DNA from: Oscillospiraceae bacterium
GTDB lineage: Bacteria; Bacillota; Clostridia; Oscillospirales; Oscillospiraceae
Reading direction: 5' to 3'
Assembly (NCBI GenBank): GCA_015067435.1
Contig: SVMM01000005.1
Span: forward strand, 124,001 to 188,000
DNA: 64,000 nt
The position numbers and the translations under genes are program-made. Below, piece by piece: positions 37,219-45,807 of the stretch (positions are counted from its first letter, which is position 1; each line of letters opens with the position of its first letter). The notes below the pieces were generated by a model. It saw nothing but the letters and a program-made list of their open reading frames with translations, ran no database searches and had not been told where the DNA came from.

Positions 37219-39321
37219 ATGAAATGTAAGATATTGCATGAGTCTGCCGGACGCATCCGCGTCCATCTCTGCGGTGGGCGTATGAGCTGCGCGCAGGCGG
37301 ACGTTCTGGAATACTATCTTCTGGCAAAAGACGGCGTGATCGCCGTGAAGGTCTATGAGCGCACCGGCGACGCGGCGGTCTCCTACCTCTGTCCGCGCGA
37401 GGACGTGGTCGAGGCGCTGGCAGCGTTTTCCTATGAGGGCGCGGCGAAGAGCGTCGCCGTGCCGGAGCACACGGGCCGCGCAATGGACCGGGAATACGAG
37501 GAAAAGCTCGTCCTCCGCGTCGTATGGCGCGGCGTGAAGCGGCTGTTTCTGCCCGCTCCCGTGCGCATCGCTCTTGCGTGGCTGCGCGCGGCGGGGTATT
37601 TTTATAAAGGGCTCGCGACGCTGCTGCGCGGCAAGCTGGAGGTGCCGGTGCTCGACGCGACGGCGATCACGGTCTCCCTTCTGCGCGGAGACTACAAGAC
37701 CGCTTCGTCCGTAATGTTCCTGCTTGGGATCGGCGGACTACTGGAGGAGTGGACGCACAAGCGCTCCGTGGACGACCTTGCCGGCGCGATGGCGCTGGGC
37801 GTGGAGCGCGTCTGGCTGCGGCTTGGCGACGGCACGGAGGTTTTGACGCCGATTTCCGAGATCGTCTCCGGCGAGCAGATCGTCGTGCGTGCCGGAAACC
37901 TCATCCCGCTCGACGGCAAGGTCGTTTCTGGCGAGGCGGAGGTCAACCAGGCGTCCATGACCGGCGAGGCGCTGGCGGCGCACAAGGCGCCGGGCAGCTA
38001 CGTCTACGCCGGCACCGCCGTCGAAACGGGCGAGTGCGTCGTCGCCGTGGACAAGGTCTCCGGCGAGGGACGCTATGACCGCATCGTGCGCAGCATCGAG
38101 GAGTCCGAACGGCTCAAATCCGCGGTGGAGAGCCGCAGCGAGCATCTGGCGGACTCGCTCGTGCCGTGGAGCCTCGGCGCGACAGGGCTTGTCTATCTGC
38201 TCACGCGCAATGTGACCAAGGCGCTCTCCGTCCTGATGGTGGACTTTTCCTGCGCGCTCAAGCTGTCCATGCCGCTTTCCGTCCTTTCGGCGATGCGCGA
38301 GGCGATCACGCATGGCGTGTCGGTCAAGGGCGGGCGCTTTCTGGAGGCGGTCGCCGAAGCGGACACCATCGTGTTCGACAAGACGGGCACGCTGACGCAC
38401 GCCGAGCCGCGCCTTGTGCGCGTAGAACCGTTCGGCGGACGGGATGCATCGGAGATGCTGCGCCTTGCCGCATGTCTCGAAGAGCACTTCCCGCACACGA
38501 TCGCGAACGCCGTCGTGCGCGCGGCAAAGGAGCGCGGCCTTGACCATGAGGAGCGCCACTCGAAGGTGGACTACGTGGTGGCGCACGGCATCGCGAGCGA
38601 GATTGACGGCGAGCACGCCGTCATCGGGAGCTGGCACTTTGTTTTTGAGGACGAGGGCTGCCGTATCCCCGCGGGCGAGGAAGCGCGTTTTGAGGCGCTG
38701 CCGAACGAGTATTCGCAGCTGTACCTTGCGCTCGACGGCTCTCTGGCGGCGGTCCTTTTGATCGAAGACCCCGTTCGCGCCGAGGCGGCGGACGCGATCA
38801 CGCGGCTGCGGGAGCAGGGCTTTACACAGATCGTGATGATGACGGGCGACAGCGAACGCACCGCTGCGGCGGTGGCGAAGCGCCTTGGTCTCGACGACTA
38901 CCGCGCCGAGGTGCTGCCGGAGGACAAGGCGCGCTTTGTGCGCGAAGCGCGCGCCGCCGGACACACGGTGCTCATGGTGGGCGACGGGATCAACGACTCG
39001 CCCGCGCTCTCCGAGGCGGACGTCGGCGTCGCCATCAGCACGGGCGCGGCGATCGCGCGGGAGATCGCGGACGTGACCGTGTCGGAGGACGATCTTTTCG
39101 CCCTTGTGACGCTGCGCGGGCTGAGTACGGCGCTGATGCGGCGCATCCGCGGAAACTACCGTGCGATCATGTCGTTCAATCTGGCACTCATTTTGCTGGG
39201 CGTGTTCGGCGTGCTGCCGCCGGCAACGGGCGCGCTGCTGCACAACGGCTCCACGGTCGCCATCGGGATCAACAGCATGACGCGGCTGTTGGAGGATAAG
39301 CGGGAGGAAACGATATGCTGA
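37219..39321 (+). CDS. P1B-type metal-transporting ATPase, CtpC-like
   Basis: A 700-residue heavy-metal P-type ATPase. An N-terminal ferredoxin-like domain (MKCKILHESAGRIRVHLCGG, without a CxxC pair) is followed by membrane helices, the actuator TGEA in ASMTGEALAAHKA, the membrane metal motif DFSCALKL (Cys345) in place of CPC, the phosphorylation site DKTGTLTHAE (Asp387), HFPHT, and GDGINDSPALSEADVG. The S-C-A motif is that of CtpC-type Mn2+/Fe2+ exporters. Start ATG follows GGGAGAGAACC. The overlap (7 bp) with the next gene indicates an operon. Direction of transport is inferred. Confidence 0.92.
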   Translation: MKCKILHESAGRIRVHLCGGRMSCAQADVLEYYLLAKDGVIAVKVYERTGDAAVSYLCPREDVVEALAAFSYEGAAKSVAVPEHTGRAMDREYEEKLVLRVVWRGVKRLFLPAPVRIALAWLRAAGYFYKGLATLLRGKLEVPVLDATAITVSLLRGDYKTASSVMFLLGIGGLLEEWTHKRSVDDLAGAMALGVERVWLRLGDGTEVLTPISEIVSGEQIVVRAGNLIPLDGKVVSGEAEVNQASMTGEALAAHKAPGSYVYAGTAVETGECVVAVDKVSGEGRYDRIVRSIEESERLKSAVESRSEHLADSLVPWSLGATGLVYLLTRNVTKALSVLMVDFSCALKLSMPLSVLSAMREAITHGVSVKGGRFLEAVAEADTIVFDKTGTLTHAEPRLVRVEPFGGRDASEMLRLAACLEEHFPHTIANAVVRAAKERGLDHEERHSKVDYVVAHGIASEIDGEHAVIGSWHFVFEDEGCRIPAGEEARFEALPNEYSQLYLALDGSLAAVLLIEDPVRAEAADAITRLREQGFTQIVMMTGDSERTAAAVAKRLGLDDYRAEVLPEDKARFVREARAAGHTVLMVGDGINDSPALSEADVGVAISTGAAIAREIADVTVSEDDLFALVTLRGLSTALMRRIRGNYRAIMSFNLALILLGVFGVLPPATGALLHNGSTVAIGINSMTRLLEDKREETIC

Positions 39322-39959
39322 AGTATACGGGAAAGTATTGGGCGGTTATCCTGCCGCTCCTCAAAAAGTCGATGAACCGTTATTACGGCTCGGATTTCGT
39401 CAACGAAACCGTGAAAAAGGCGAAGCCCATCTACCGCGAAATGCTGCGGGAGACGGACGACGTCGGAGCGGATAACCCGATGGCGAAGAACATCTACGAG
39501 TGTTTCGTGTTCCTCTCTGTCTGGAAAGCGGCGGAGGGCAGGATCACCGCGGATGATCTGCGCAAGATCACGAGGGACGTGTTGTCCTTCCCGCCTCTAA
39601 GGGCGATGGGTTATATCATGAACGCCAATTCGCCTGCGGCAATCAAAATGGCTGGCGAAAAGATGCACGCCAATCAGGCATGGCTCGACGCGCATCCGCA
39701 GTACAAAGCGACCTCGTGGGATTTTAACTTCGACGAGACGCTCCACCGCGACGGGTTCTACTATCATTTCACGCACTGCCCGCTCAACGACTACGCGCGG
39801 GGGCACGGTATGATCGACATTCTGCCGGTCATGTGCGAAATCGACCATATGACCGCCGCGCTGATGCACGCGAAGCTCCACCGCGAGCAGACGCTTGCGA
39901 CGGGAGGAACAAAGTGCGATTACTGGTTCTACGGCGACAAACTGAAAAATCCGCAGTAA
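39315..39959 (+). CDS. ATC-hydrolase family protein
   Basis: A 214-residue member of the L-2-amino-thiazoline-4-carboxylic acid hydrolase family. The N terminus is LKKSMNRYYGSDFVNETVKK; the conserved core lies in SWDFNFDETLHRDGFYYHFT, HCPLNDYARGHGMIDILPVM, CEIDHMTAALMHAKLHREQT and a C-terminal LATGGTKCDYWFYG, where Cys, Asp and His are expected to act. In Pseudomonas the namesake enzyme opens a thiazoline ring to give cysteine precursors; most Clostridia members are uncharacterised. It overlaps the P1B ATPase gene and precedes a methyltransferase. Confidence 0.88.
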   Translation: MLKYTGKYWAVILPLLKKSMNRYYGSDFVNETVKKAKPIYREMLRETDDVGADNPMAKNIYECFVFLSVWKAAEGRITADDLRKITRDVLSFPPLRAMGYIMNANSPAAIKMAGEKMHANQAWLDAHPQYKATSWDFNFDETLHRDGFYYHFTHCPLNDYARGHGMIDILPVMCEIDHMTAALMHAKLHREQTLATGGTKCDYWFYGDKLKNPQ

Positions 39960-39971
39960 GGGGGCGTAGTC

Positions 39972-40661
39972 ATGACGCGCAAGGAGCAGATCCAGGGAGC
40001 CTACGGCTTTCTCGGCGGGAAGGAGCACACGTTTTACGACGGCATGATCACCTGCTCGACCTTCACGGGCACGGCGGTCAGCCGGCTTGTGTGGAGCATC
40101 GGGCGGGAGAAAAACCTCGCGTACCTCGAACGCGCGCTCTCCGGCGTGCCGGAGGACTTCGCGGGCAAGCTCCTCGAAGTGCCGGTCGGGACGGGCGTGC
40201 TGACCATGCCGGTCTACTCGAATCTTCCGAACGCGGACGTCACCTGCCTTGACTACTCGAAGGACATGATGTTGTCGGCGCAGCGCCGCGCGGAGGGCGC
40301 GGGGCTCAAAAACGTGCGCTTTTTACAGGGCGACGTCGGCGCGCTGCCGTTCGAGGACGAGAGCTTCGATATTGTACTCTCCCTCAACGGTTTCCACGCC
40401 TTCCCGGACAAGGAGGCGGCGTATCGCGAGACGTACCGCGTGCTGAAGCCCGGCGGGACGTTCTGCGGCTGCTTCTATGTGAAGGGCGAGAACCGCCGCA
40501 CGGACTTCTTTATCGACAAGCTCTATACGCCCAAGGGCTATTTCACGCCGCCCTACGAGACGATGGTGAGCCTGCGCGCGCGGCTGGATAACCTGTACGC
40601 AAGAGCGGAGGTCAGCGCGGTGGAGGGCATCGCCTGCTTCCGCTGCGTCAAGGGGGATTGA
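39972..40661 (+). CDS. UbiE-like class I SAM methyltransferase
   Basis: A 229-residue methyltransferase. Motif I is diverged (LLEVPVGTGVLTMPV), followed by DVTCLDYSKDMMLSAQRRAE, FLQGDVGALPFEDESFDIVL, and RVLKPGGTFCGCFYVKGEN, the usual UbiE/COQ5 order. The last residues (TAEVSAVEGIACFRCVKGD) form the beta7 hairpin. It lies 12 nt after the ATC-hydrolase-like gene and 2 nt before the reductase, so it belongs to the metal operon. No substrate can be inferred. Confidence 0.9.
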   Translation: MTRKEQIQGAYGFLGGKEHTFYDGMITCSTFTGTAVSRLVWSIGREKNLAYLERALSGVPEDFAGKLLEVPVGTGVLTMPVYSNLPNADVTCLDYSKDMMLSAQRRAEGAGLKNVRFLQGDVGALPFEDESFDIVLSLNGFHAFPDKEAAYRETYRVLKPGGTFCGCFYVKGENRRTDFFIDKLYTPKGYFTPPYETMVSLRARLDNLYARAEVSAVEGIACFRCVKGD

Positions 40662-40663
40662 CC

Positions 40664-41647
40664 ATGAGGGTTCTGGTATTCGGCGCGGGCGTCATCGGCG
40701 GACAGCTTGCGCACGCGCTCTTGCTGGGCGGGAACGACGTCACGGTTGTCGCGCGCGGCGCGTGGGCGGAGACGCTGCGCCGGGACGGCCTGCGCATCCG
40801 GCACTACGTCCAGAAAACGGAGACGGTCGATCATCCGCGCGTGCTGGAAGCGCCGGACGATGCGCGCTACGACGCGGTGTTTGCCGTGATGCAGTACCGG
40901 CAGATGGAGAAGATCCTTCCCGCGCTCGCGGCGATCGACAGCCCGATCATCGTGCTCGTGGGCAACAACCTCTCCGCGCCTGAGATGGAAGCGCGCATCC
41001 TCACGGAGACAAAGACGCCGAAGACCGTGCTCTTTGGCTTCCAGAGCACGGCGGGGCGCCGGGAGGACGGCAGAGTCGTCGCGGCACACCTCGGCGACGG
41101 GAAGCTGACCGTCGGCGGCTTGCACACGGACGCGCCGTTCGAGGCAAAGGTGACGGCCACGAAGCTCTTCTCCGGCGGCAGGTACACGCTCTCATGGTGC
41201 GACAACATGGACGCATGGCTCAAATACCACGCTGCGTTCATCGTGCCGACCGTGTACCTCACCTACGGCGTGGGCTGCGACCTGCGAAAGACGACGCGCG
41301 CGCAGCGCAAGCAGCTTTTGGACGCGGCGTGCGAGGCGTACCGTCTGCTGATGGCGCTGGGCGTCCCCGTCCGTCCGGAGGGCGACGAGAAATCGCTGGA
41401 GCCGGGACCGAGACGCCGGGCGTCGTCCGCCGTCATCTGGGCGATGGCAAAGACGAAGCTCGGCGAGCTGTGCGCGTCCGACCACTGCCGAAACGCCGTG
41501 GGCGAAATGAAAGACCTGAGCGAAGGCTTCGACGCCATCCGCGCGCGGAAGCCGGATTTCCCCATGCCGGCGTTCGACGCGCTGCGCGCCGCCATGCCGC
41601 CGTGGGAGGAACTGCGGCGAAGATACGCGAAGGGATCGAGGAGGTAA
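40664..41647 (+). CDS. Ketopantoate-reductase-like protein (ApbA/PanE fold)
   Basis: A 327-residue NADP-binding protein with the nucleotide motif MRVLVFGAGVIGGQLAHALL, VTVVARGAWAETLRRDGLRI, LVGNNLSAPEMEARILTE and an all-helical second domain (KYHAAFIVPTVYLTYGVGCD) as in ketopantoate reductases. Compared with PanE the catalytic Lys context is altered and residue 170 onwards diverges, so it may reduce another 2-oxo acid. The ATG 40664 is preferred over the TTG at 40658, with GGGGGATTGACC upstream. It precedes the DtxR-like gene in the same operon. Confidence 0.85.
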   Translation: MRVLVFGAGVIGGQLAHALLLGGNDVTVVARGAWAETLRRDGLRIRHYVQKTETVDHPRVLEAPDDARYDAVFAVMQYRQMEKILPALAAIDSPIIVLVGNNLSAPEMEARILTETKTPKTVLFGFQSTAGRREDGRVVAAHLGDGKLTVGGLHTDAPFEAKVTATKLFSGGRYTLSWCDNMDAWLKYHAAFIVPTVYLTYGVGCDLRKTTRAQRKQLLDAACEAYRLLMALGVPVRPEGDEKSLEPGPRRRASSAVIWAMAKTKLGELCASDHCRNAVGEMKDLSEGFDAIRARKPDFPMPAFDALRAAMPPWEELRRRYAKGSRR

Positions 41648-41655
41648 ATCAGTTG

Positions 41656-42117
41656 ATGAAAAAAGCAATCGAAAACTCACTGGGAGCATATAAGCGGAAT
41701 TTGCAGCGGGGAAACGGCGGCATGGCGCTGCAGGAATCCGGCGAGATGTACTTAGAGACGATCTACGTTCTTTCCCAAAAGAAAACCTATGTGCGAGCCT
41801 CCGACGTCAGCACGGAAATGCGCGTGACGCGGCCAAGCGTCAGCCGCGCGATCCACCTTCTGGAGGATGGGGGCTTCCTCACGATAGAGAGCGGCGCGCT
41901 TAGGCTCACGGATGTGGGCCGCGAGTACGGCGAGAGGATCTACGAGCGGCATGCGACGCTGACGCGGTGTTTTGTCGCGCTCGGTGTGGACCGGGAGATC
42001 GCCGCAAACGACGCCTGCCGCATCGAGCATATCATCAGCGACGAATGCTTTGCCGCGCTCAAGACGCATTTCATGGCGCTGGGCGACGAGACCAGTCAGC
42101 TTGTTATGGCGCGGTAA
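41656..42117 (+). CDS. DtxR/MntR-family metalloregulator
   Basis: A 153-residue metal-dependent repressor. The winged helix is ALQESGEMYLETIYVLSQKK, then VRASDVSTEMRVTRPSVSRA, followed by GALRLTDVGREYGERIYERH, TLTRCFVALGVDREIAANDA and CRIEHIISDECFAALK, giving the usual Glu/Cys/His ligands of the dimerisation domain; there is no SH3 domain. It is the natural candidate to bind the GTTAG-N6-CTAAC boxes. Start ATG 41656 is near GAGGAGG; the family core begins at an inner ATG, 41722, so a shorter start is possible. Confidence 0.9.
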   Translation: MKKAIENSLGAYKRNLQRGNGGMALQESGEMYLETIYVLSQKKTYVRASDVSTEMRVTRPSVSRAIHLLEDGGFLTIESGALRLTDVGREYGERIYERHATLTRCFVALGVDREIAANDACRIEHIISDECFAALKTHFMALGDETSQLVMAR

Positions 42118-42136
42118 CAAAATTTTCATAAACCTA

Positions 42137-42165
42137 TTGACATATTAGCACAAACTAACTATAAT
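42137..42165 (+). promoter_or_regulatory. Consensus promoter with box 3 in the spacer
   Basis: TTGACA, 17-bp spacer, TATAAT. The spacer contains ATTAG CACAAA CTAAC (42144-42159), so repressor and polymerase would compete directly. Confidence 0.93.
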
Positions 42166-42172
42166 ACAGATG

Positions 42173-42188
42173 GTTAGCGAGAGCTAAT
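42173..42188. promoter_or_regulatory. Box 4: GTTAG-N6-CTAAT
   Basis: GTTAG CGAGAG CTAAT around the transcription start of the feo operon. A third, weaker copy GTTAG CAAAAA CAAAC is at 42206-42221. Confidence 0.85.
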
Positions 42189-42239
42189 TTCCTTTTTGAT
42201 GTGTTGTTAGCAAAAACAAACGGAGAAAGAAGGTCATCT

Positions 42240-42452
42240 ATGATGCCGTTGATTCTGGCGGATTCCGGTTCGGAGAACATCGTGCGCAAGGTCGGAGGCA
42301 CAGCGGAGGTCAAGCAGCACCTTGCCGATTTGGGCTTTAATGTGGGAACGCCCGTAACGGTCGTATCCGAGATCGGCGGGAACGTCATCGTCAAGGTCAA
42401 GGAGTCCCGCGTGGCGATCAGCCGCGAGATGGCACAAAAAATAATGGTTTAG
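42240..42452 (+). CDS. feoA: FeoA-like SH3 domain protein, first copy
   Basis: A 70-residue FeoA protein, an SH3-like fold that stimulates FeoB. Sequence PLILADSGSENIVRKVGGTA, then EVKQHLADLGFNVGTPVTVV and VKVKESRVAISREMAQKI, is the standard FeoA pattern. ATG 42240 follows AGAAGGTCATCT. The next gene is a second FeoA 12 nt away, a tandem pair often seen in Clostridia. It is cytoplasmic and expected to act with the FeoB at 42829. Confidence 0.93.
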   Translation: MMPLILADSGSENIVRKVGGTAEVKQHLADLGFNVGTPVTVVSEIGGNVIVKVKESRVAISREMAQKIMV

Positions 42453-42463
42453 GAGGAAGAAGC

Positions 42464-42691
42464 ATGACAACGAACCTGAGAGAGGTCAAGATCGGAAACA
42501 CCTGCCGTGTCGTGAAGCTCCACGGCGAGGGCGCGGTCAAGCGCCGCATCATGGACATGGGCATCACGAAGGGCGTTGAGGTCTACGTCCGCAAGGTGGC
42601 GCCGCTCGGCGACCCCATCGAGTTGACCGTGCGCGGCTACGAGCTGAGCATCCGCAAGGCGGACGCCGAAACCGTCGAGGTTGAGATCTGA
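42464..42691 (+). CDS. feoA: FeoA-like SH3 domain protein, second copy
   Basis: A 75-residue FeoA protein: LREVKIGNTCRVVKLHGEGA, then VKRRIMDMGITKGVEVYVRK, and PIELTVRGYELSIRKADAET. The IMDMGIT and RGYELSIR segments are the classic FeoA motifs. ATG 42464 has AGGAGGAAGAAGC upstream. It is separated from feoB by 137 nt that hold a conserved hairpin element and box 5. Confidence 0.95.
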   Translation: MTTNLREVKIGNTCRVVKLHGEGAVKRRIMDMGITKGVEVYVRKVAPLGDPIELTVRGYELSIRKADAETVEVEI

Positions 42692-42727
42692 GCAAACGGC
42701 AAAAATGCCTTTTTGCTCAAATGTTTG

Positions 42728-42774
42728 ATCGCCGTTTCGCTCGCCGCTTGCGCGGCAGCCGCGAAACATGGCTG
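42728..42774. repeat. 47-nt palindromic element, copy A
   Basis: GCCGTTTCGC and GCGAAACATGGC enclose CCGC-TTGC-GCGG. The same 47-nt layout recurs at 63087-63133 with paired (compensatory) changes in the stem. It lies in the feoA-feoB leader. Confidence 0.7.
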
Positions 42775-42791
42775 TTAATTTTTATCTGGCT

Positions 42792-42807
42792 GTTAGCTTA
42801 AACTGAC
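42792..42807. promoter_or_regulatory. Box 5: GTTAG-N6-CTGAC
   Basis: GTTAG CTTAAA CTGAC, one mismatch to the motif, 22 nt before the feoB start codon. It suggests separate metal control of feoB. Confidence 0.65.
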
Positions 42808-42828
42808 AGCTTAGGAAGGGAGAAAATC

Positions 42829-45303
42829 ATGGAATACAAAATTGCCCTTGCGGGCAACCCCAACAGCGGCAAGACGACGCTCTTTAACGCGTTGACCGGC
42901 TCGAACCAGTTCGTCGGCAACTGGCCGGGCGTCACGGTCGAGAAGAAGGAGGGCAAGCTCAAAAAGTTCGACGGCGTGACCGTCACCGACCTGCCCGGCA
43001 TCTACTCGCTTTCCCCGTACACGCTCGAAGAGGTCGTGGCGCGCAATTATCTCATCGAAGAGCGCCCCGACGCTATCCTCAACATCGTGGACGGCACGAA
43101 CCTGGAGCGCAACCTGTACTTAACCACCCAGCTCACGGAGCTTGGCATCCCCGTGGTCATCGCGGTGAACATGATGGACGTGGTGCGCAAGAACGGCGAC
43201 TCCATCAATATCCCCGCGCTCGCCGAAAAGCTCGGCTGCAAGATCGTCGAGATCTCCGCGCTCAAGGGCGACGGCGTGGACGCGGCGGCGGAAGCTGCGG
43301 TGCAGGCTGCCAAGAACGGAAAGACCGTGCCGATGCACACCTTCTCCGGCCCCGTGGAGCACGCCATCGCGCACATCGAGGAGGCGGCGATCCACGGTAT
43401 GCCCGAGGAGCAGCAGCGCTGGTACGCCATCAAGATTTTTGAGAGCGACGACAAGGTGCTTGAAAAGCTGAACATCCCCGCTGATACCCTTGCACATATC
43501 AAGACCGACATCGAGGCGGCGGAGAAGGAGCTGGACGACGACGCGGAGAGCATCATCACCAACGAGCGCTACGTTTACATCGCCGATCTGCTCAAGGGTA
43601 TCTACAAGAAGAAGGGCGCGCACGAGCTGAGCGCGTCGGACAAGATCGACAAGATCGTCACCAACCGCGCTCTGGGCCTTCCCATCTTCGCGGTCGTGAT
43701 GTTCCTTATCTACTACCTCGCCATGGTGACCGTCGGTGCGAGCGCGACCGACTGGGCGAACGACGGCCTGTTTGGCGACGGCTGGCATCTGTTCGGCATC
43801 GGCTCCGCCGAGGCGGAGGAAGCCGCGGACAATTACGCCGCCGCCGTGAATGCGGTGGACGCCTTCGTCGGCTTCGACGAGGAAGCGAGCGTCGATGACC
43901 TCAAGGCGTTTACCTCCGCCGACGCCTCAGTTGCCTACACCGTCGAGGACGAGGAAACGCTCGAACAGAGCGAGATAACGGTCTGGTTCGACGCCGTGCC
44001 CGACGGCGCGGACGAGGAGGAGACCAACGCCATGTCCTATACGGACGCGGTGGCCTACTTTGAAGAAAACGGCTTCGAGGAGCCCGACCCCGCCGACTAC
44101 GGCGTTTGGGTGCCCGGCGTTCCCGTGCTGATCGGGAACGCGCTCGACGCCGTCGGCTGCGCCGACTGGCTCAGCGGCCTCATTCTCGACGGTATCGTCG
44201 CGGGCGTGGGCGCGGTGCTCGGCTTTGTGCCGCAGATGCTCGTGCTGTTCTTCCTGCTCGCGTTCGTGGAGGCGAGCGGCTACATGGCGCGCGTCGCCTT
44301 CGTGCTCGACCGCGTGTTCCGCCGCTTCGGTCTCTCCGGCAAGAGCTTTATCCCCATCCTTGTCGGCACGGGCTGCGGTATCCCTGGCATCATGGCGTCG
44401 CGTACCATTGAAAATGAACGCGACCGGCGCATGACCATCATGACCACGACGTTCATCCCCTGCGGCGCGAAGGTGCCGTTCATCGGCATGGTCGTCGGCG
44501 CGCTCTTCGGCGGAAGCCCCTGGCTCGCCACCGGCTGCTACTTCATTGGCATGGCGGCGATCATCTGCTCCGGTGTCATCCTCAAGAAGACCAAGATGTT
44601 CGCGGGCGAGCCTGCGCCCTTCGTCATGGAGCTGCCCGCTTACCACTGGCCGACGCTCTCGAACGTCCTGCGCAGCATGTGGGAGCGCGGCTGGAGCTTC
44701 ATTAAGAAGGCGGGCACGATTATCCTGCTCTCGACCATCGTGATTTGGTTCCTCAGCCGCTTCGGCTGGGCGGACGGCGCGTTCGGGATGCTCGAAGAGG
44801 ACGAGATCAGCCTGAGCATTCTCGCAAAGCTCGGCAGCGCGGTCGCGTGGCTGTTCATCCCGCTCGGCTGGGGCAACTGGCAGGCGGCGGTCGCGTCCGT
44901 CACGGGTCTGGTCGCCAAGGAGAACATCGTCGGCACGATGGGCGTCCTGTACGGCGGCGAGGGCTCCACGTGGGCGGCGCTCGCGGCGGCGTTCACGGCA
45001 GCGAGCGGCTTGAGCTTCCTGATCTTCAACCTGCTCTGCGCGCCCTGCTTCGCCGCAATCGGCGCGATCAAGCGCGAGATGAACAACCGCAAGTGGACAT
45101 GGTTCGCCATCGGCTATGAGTGCGGCTTCGCCTACGTCGTGAGCTTTGTCGTCTACCAGCTCGGCAGCGCGTTTGCGGGCGCGGGAAATATTGTGGGCAT
45201 TGTGCTTGCCGTGGCTGTTATCGTTGCGTTCGGCTGGCTGCTGTTCCGCCCGTACAAGGAAGCGACCAAGCTGACGGAGAAGGTTCAAATCAAAGCGGCG
45301 TAA
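42829..45303 (+). CDS. feoB: Ferrous iron transporter FeoB, with large acidic insertion
   Basis: An 824-residue FeoB. G-protein motifs at the N terminus are GNPNSGKTT (about residues 8-16), DLPGIYSL and VNMMD, followed by a GDI domain and about ten membrane helices with GTGCGIPGIMASR and FIPCGAKVPF, the Gate motifs. Between the first membrane helix (FAVVMFLIYYLAMVTVGASA) and the next lies an insertion of roughly 110 residues, highly acidic (for example EEAADNYAAAVNAVDAF and DGADEEETNAMSY), absent from compact FeoB proteins such as the 614-residue one at 53604. It imports Fe2+. Confidence 0.95.
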   Translation: MEYKIALAGNPNSGKTTLFNALTGSNQFVGNWPGVTVEKKEGKLKKFDGVTVTDLPGIYSLSPYTLEEVVARNYLIEERPDAILNIVDGTNLERNLYLTTQLTELGIPVVIAVNMMDVVRKNGDSINIPALAEKLGCKIVEISALKGDGVDAAAEAAVQAAKNGKTVPMHTFSGPVEHAIAHIEEAAIHGMPEEQQRWYAIKIFESDDKVLEKLNIPADTLAHIKTDIEAAEKELDDDAESIITNERYVYIADLLKGIYKKKGAHELSASDKIDKIVTNRALGLPIFAVVMFLIYYLAMVTVGASATDWANDGLFGDGWHLFGIGSAEAEEAADNYAAAVNAVDAFVGFDEEASVDDLKAFTSADASVAYTVEDEETLEQSEITVWFDAVPDGADEEETNAMSYTDAVAYFEENGFEEPDPADYGVWVPGVPVLIGNALDAVGCADWLSGLILDGIVAGVGAVLGFVPQMLVLFFLLAFVEASGYMARVAFVLDRVFRRFGLSGKSFIPILVGTGCGIPGIMASRTIENERDRRMTIMTTTFIPCGAKVPFIGMVVGALFGGSPWLATGCYFIGMAAIICSGVILKKTKMFAGEPAPFVMELPAYHWPTLSNVLRSMWERGWSFIKKAGTIILLSTIVIWFLSRFGWADGAFGMLEEDEISLSILAKLGSAVAWLFIPLGWGNWQAAVASVTGLVAKENIVGTMGVLYGGEGSTWAALAAAFTAASGLSFLIFNLLCAPCFAAIGAIKREMNNRKWTWFAIGYECGFAYVVSFVVYQLGSAFAGAGNIVGIVLAVAVIVAFGWLLFRPYKEATKLTEKVQIKAA

Positions 45304-45333
45304 GAAAACGATTTTTGGAAAGGGGCGTTTTTC

Positions 45334-45489
45334 GTGGGTACGTTTTTTGTCGGCCTCATTTTACTTGCCATTATCACACTCTCCATTTTCTCCCTCCTAC
45401 ACGACAAGAAACAGGGAAAGCGCTCCTGCGGCGGCAACTGCGGCTCCTGCGCCGGCTGCGCGCAGTGCCGCGGGAACTGCAAGGAATAA
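45334..45489 (+). CDS. FeoB-associated Cys-rich membrane protein
   Basis: A 51-residue protein starting at GTG 45334 behind GGAAAGGGGCG. One membrane helix (TFFVGLILLAIITLSIFSLL) is followed by a Cys-rich tail (SCGGNCGSCAGCAQCRGNC). This matches the small FeoB-associated family found after feoB in Clostridia, thought to handle iron at the membrane. It was too short for routine gene calling but is clear by position and composition. Confidence 0.9.
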   Translation: MGTFFVGLILLAIITLSIFSLLHDKKQGKRSCGGNCGSCAGCAQCRGNCKE

Positions 45490-45491
45490 AA

Positions 45492-45521
45492 GGGAAAGCC
45501 GCGCGCAAGCGCGGCTTTCCC
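45492..45521 (+). terminator. 13-bp GNRA-type hairpin
   Basis: GGGAAAGCCGCGC, loop GCAA, GCGCGGCTTTCCC, a perfect stem. There is no U-tract, so it may partly attenuate or stabilise the feo message ahead of the HMA gene. Confidence 0.65.
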
Positions 45522-45540
45522 CATAAAAGGAGAATGCAAA

Positions 45541-45786
45541 ATGGTCAAGACAACGCTTCAAATCGACGGCATGGCGTGCGCCATGTGCGAGAGCCACGTG
45601 AACGACGCCGTCCGGAACGCCTGCAAGGTCAAAAAGGTCACATCCTCGCATAAGAAGGGCGCGTGCGAGATCCTCTCGGAGGAGCCGCTCGACGAGGGCG
45701 CGCTTCGCTCCGCCATCGGTGCGACGGGCTATCTGGTGCTGGGCGTGACTTCGGAACCGTATGTGAAAAAGGGCCTGTTCGGCTGA
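45541..45786 (+). CDS. Heavy-metal-associated (HMA) domain protein
   Basis: An 81-residue CopZ-like metallochaperone. The fold begins KTTLQIDGMACAMCESHVND with the CxxC metal site (CAMC), and continues with VKKVTSSHKKGACEILSEEP and LRSAIGATGYLVLGVTSEPY. It probably carries Cu(I), Zn or another soft metal in the cytoplasm. ATG 45541 follows AAAAGGAGAATGCAAA. It lies downstream of feoB and its Cys-rich partner; whether it handles iron or supplies the P1B ATPase is open. Confidence 0.92.
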   Translation: MVKTTLQIDGMACAMCESHVNDAVRNACKVKKVTSSHKKGACEILSEEPLDEGALRSAIGATGYLVLGVTSEPYVKKGLFG

Positions 45787-45807
45787 AACGGAGGAAAAGA
45801 ATGACGG

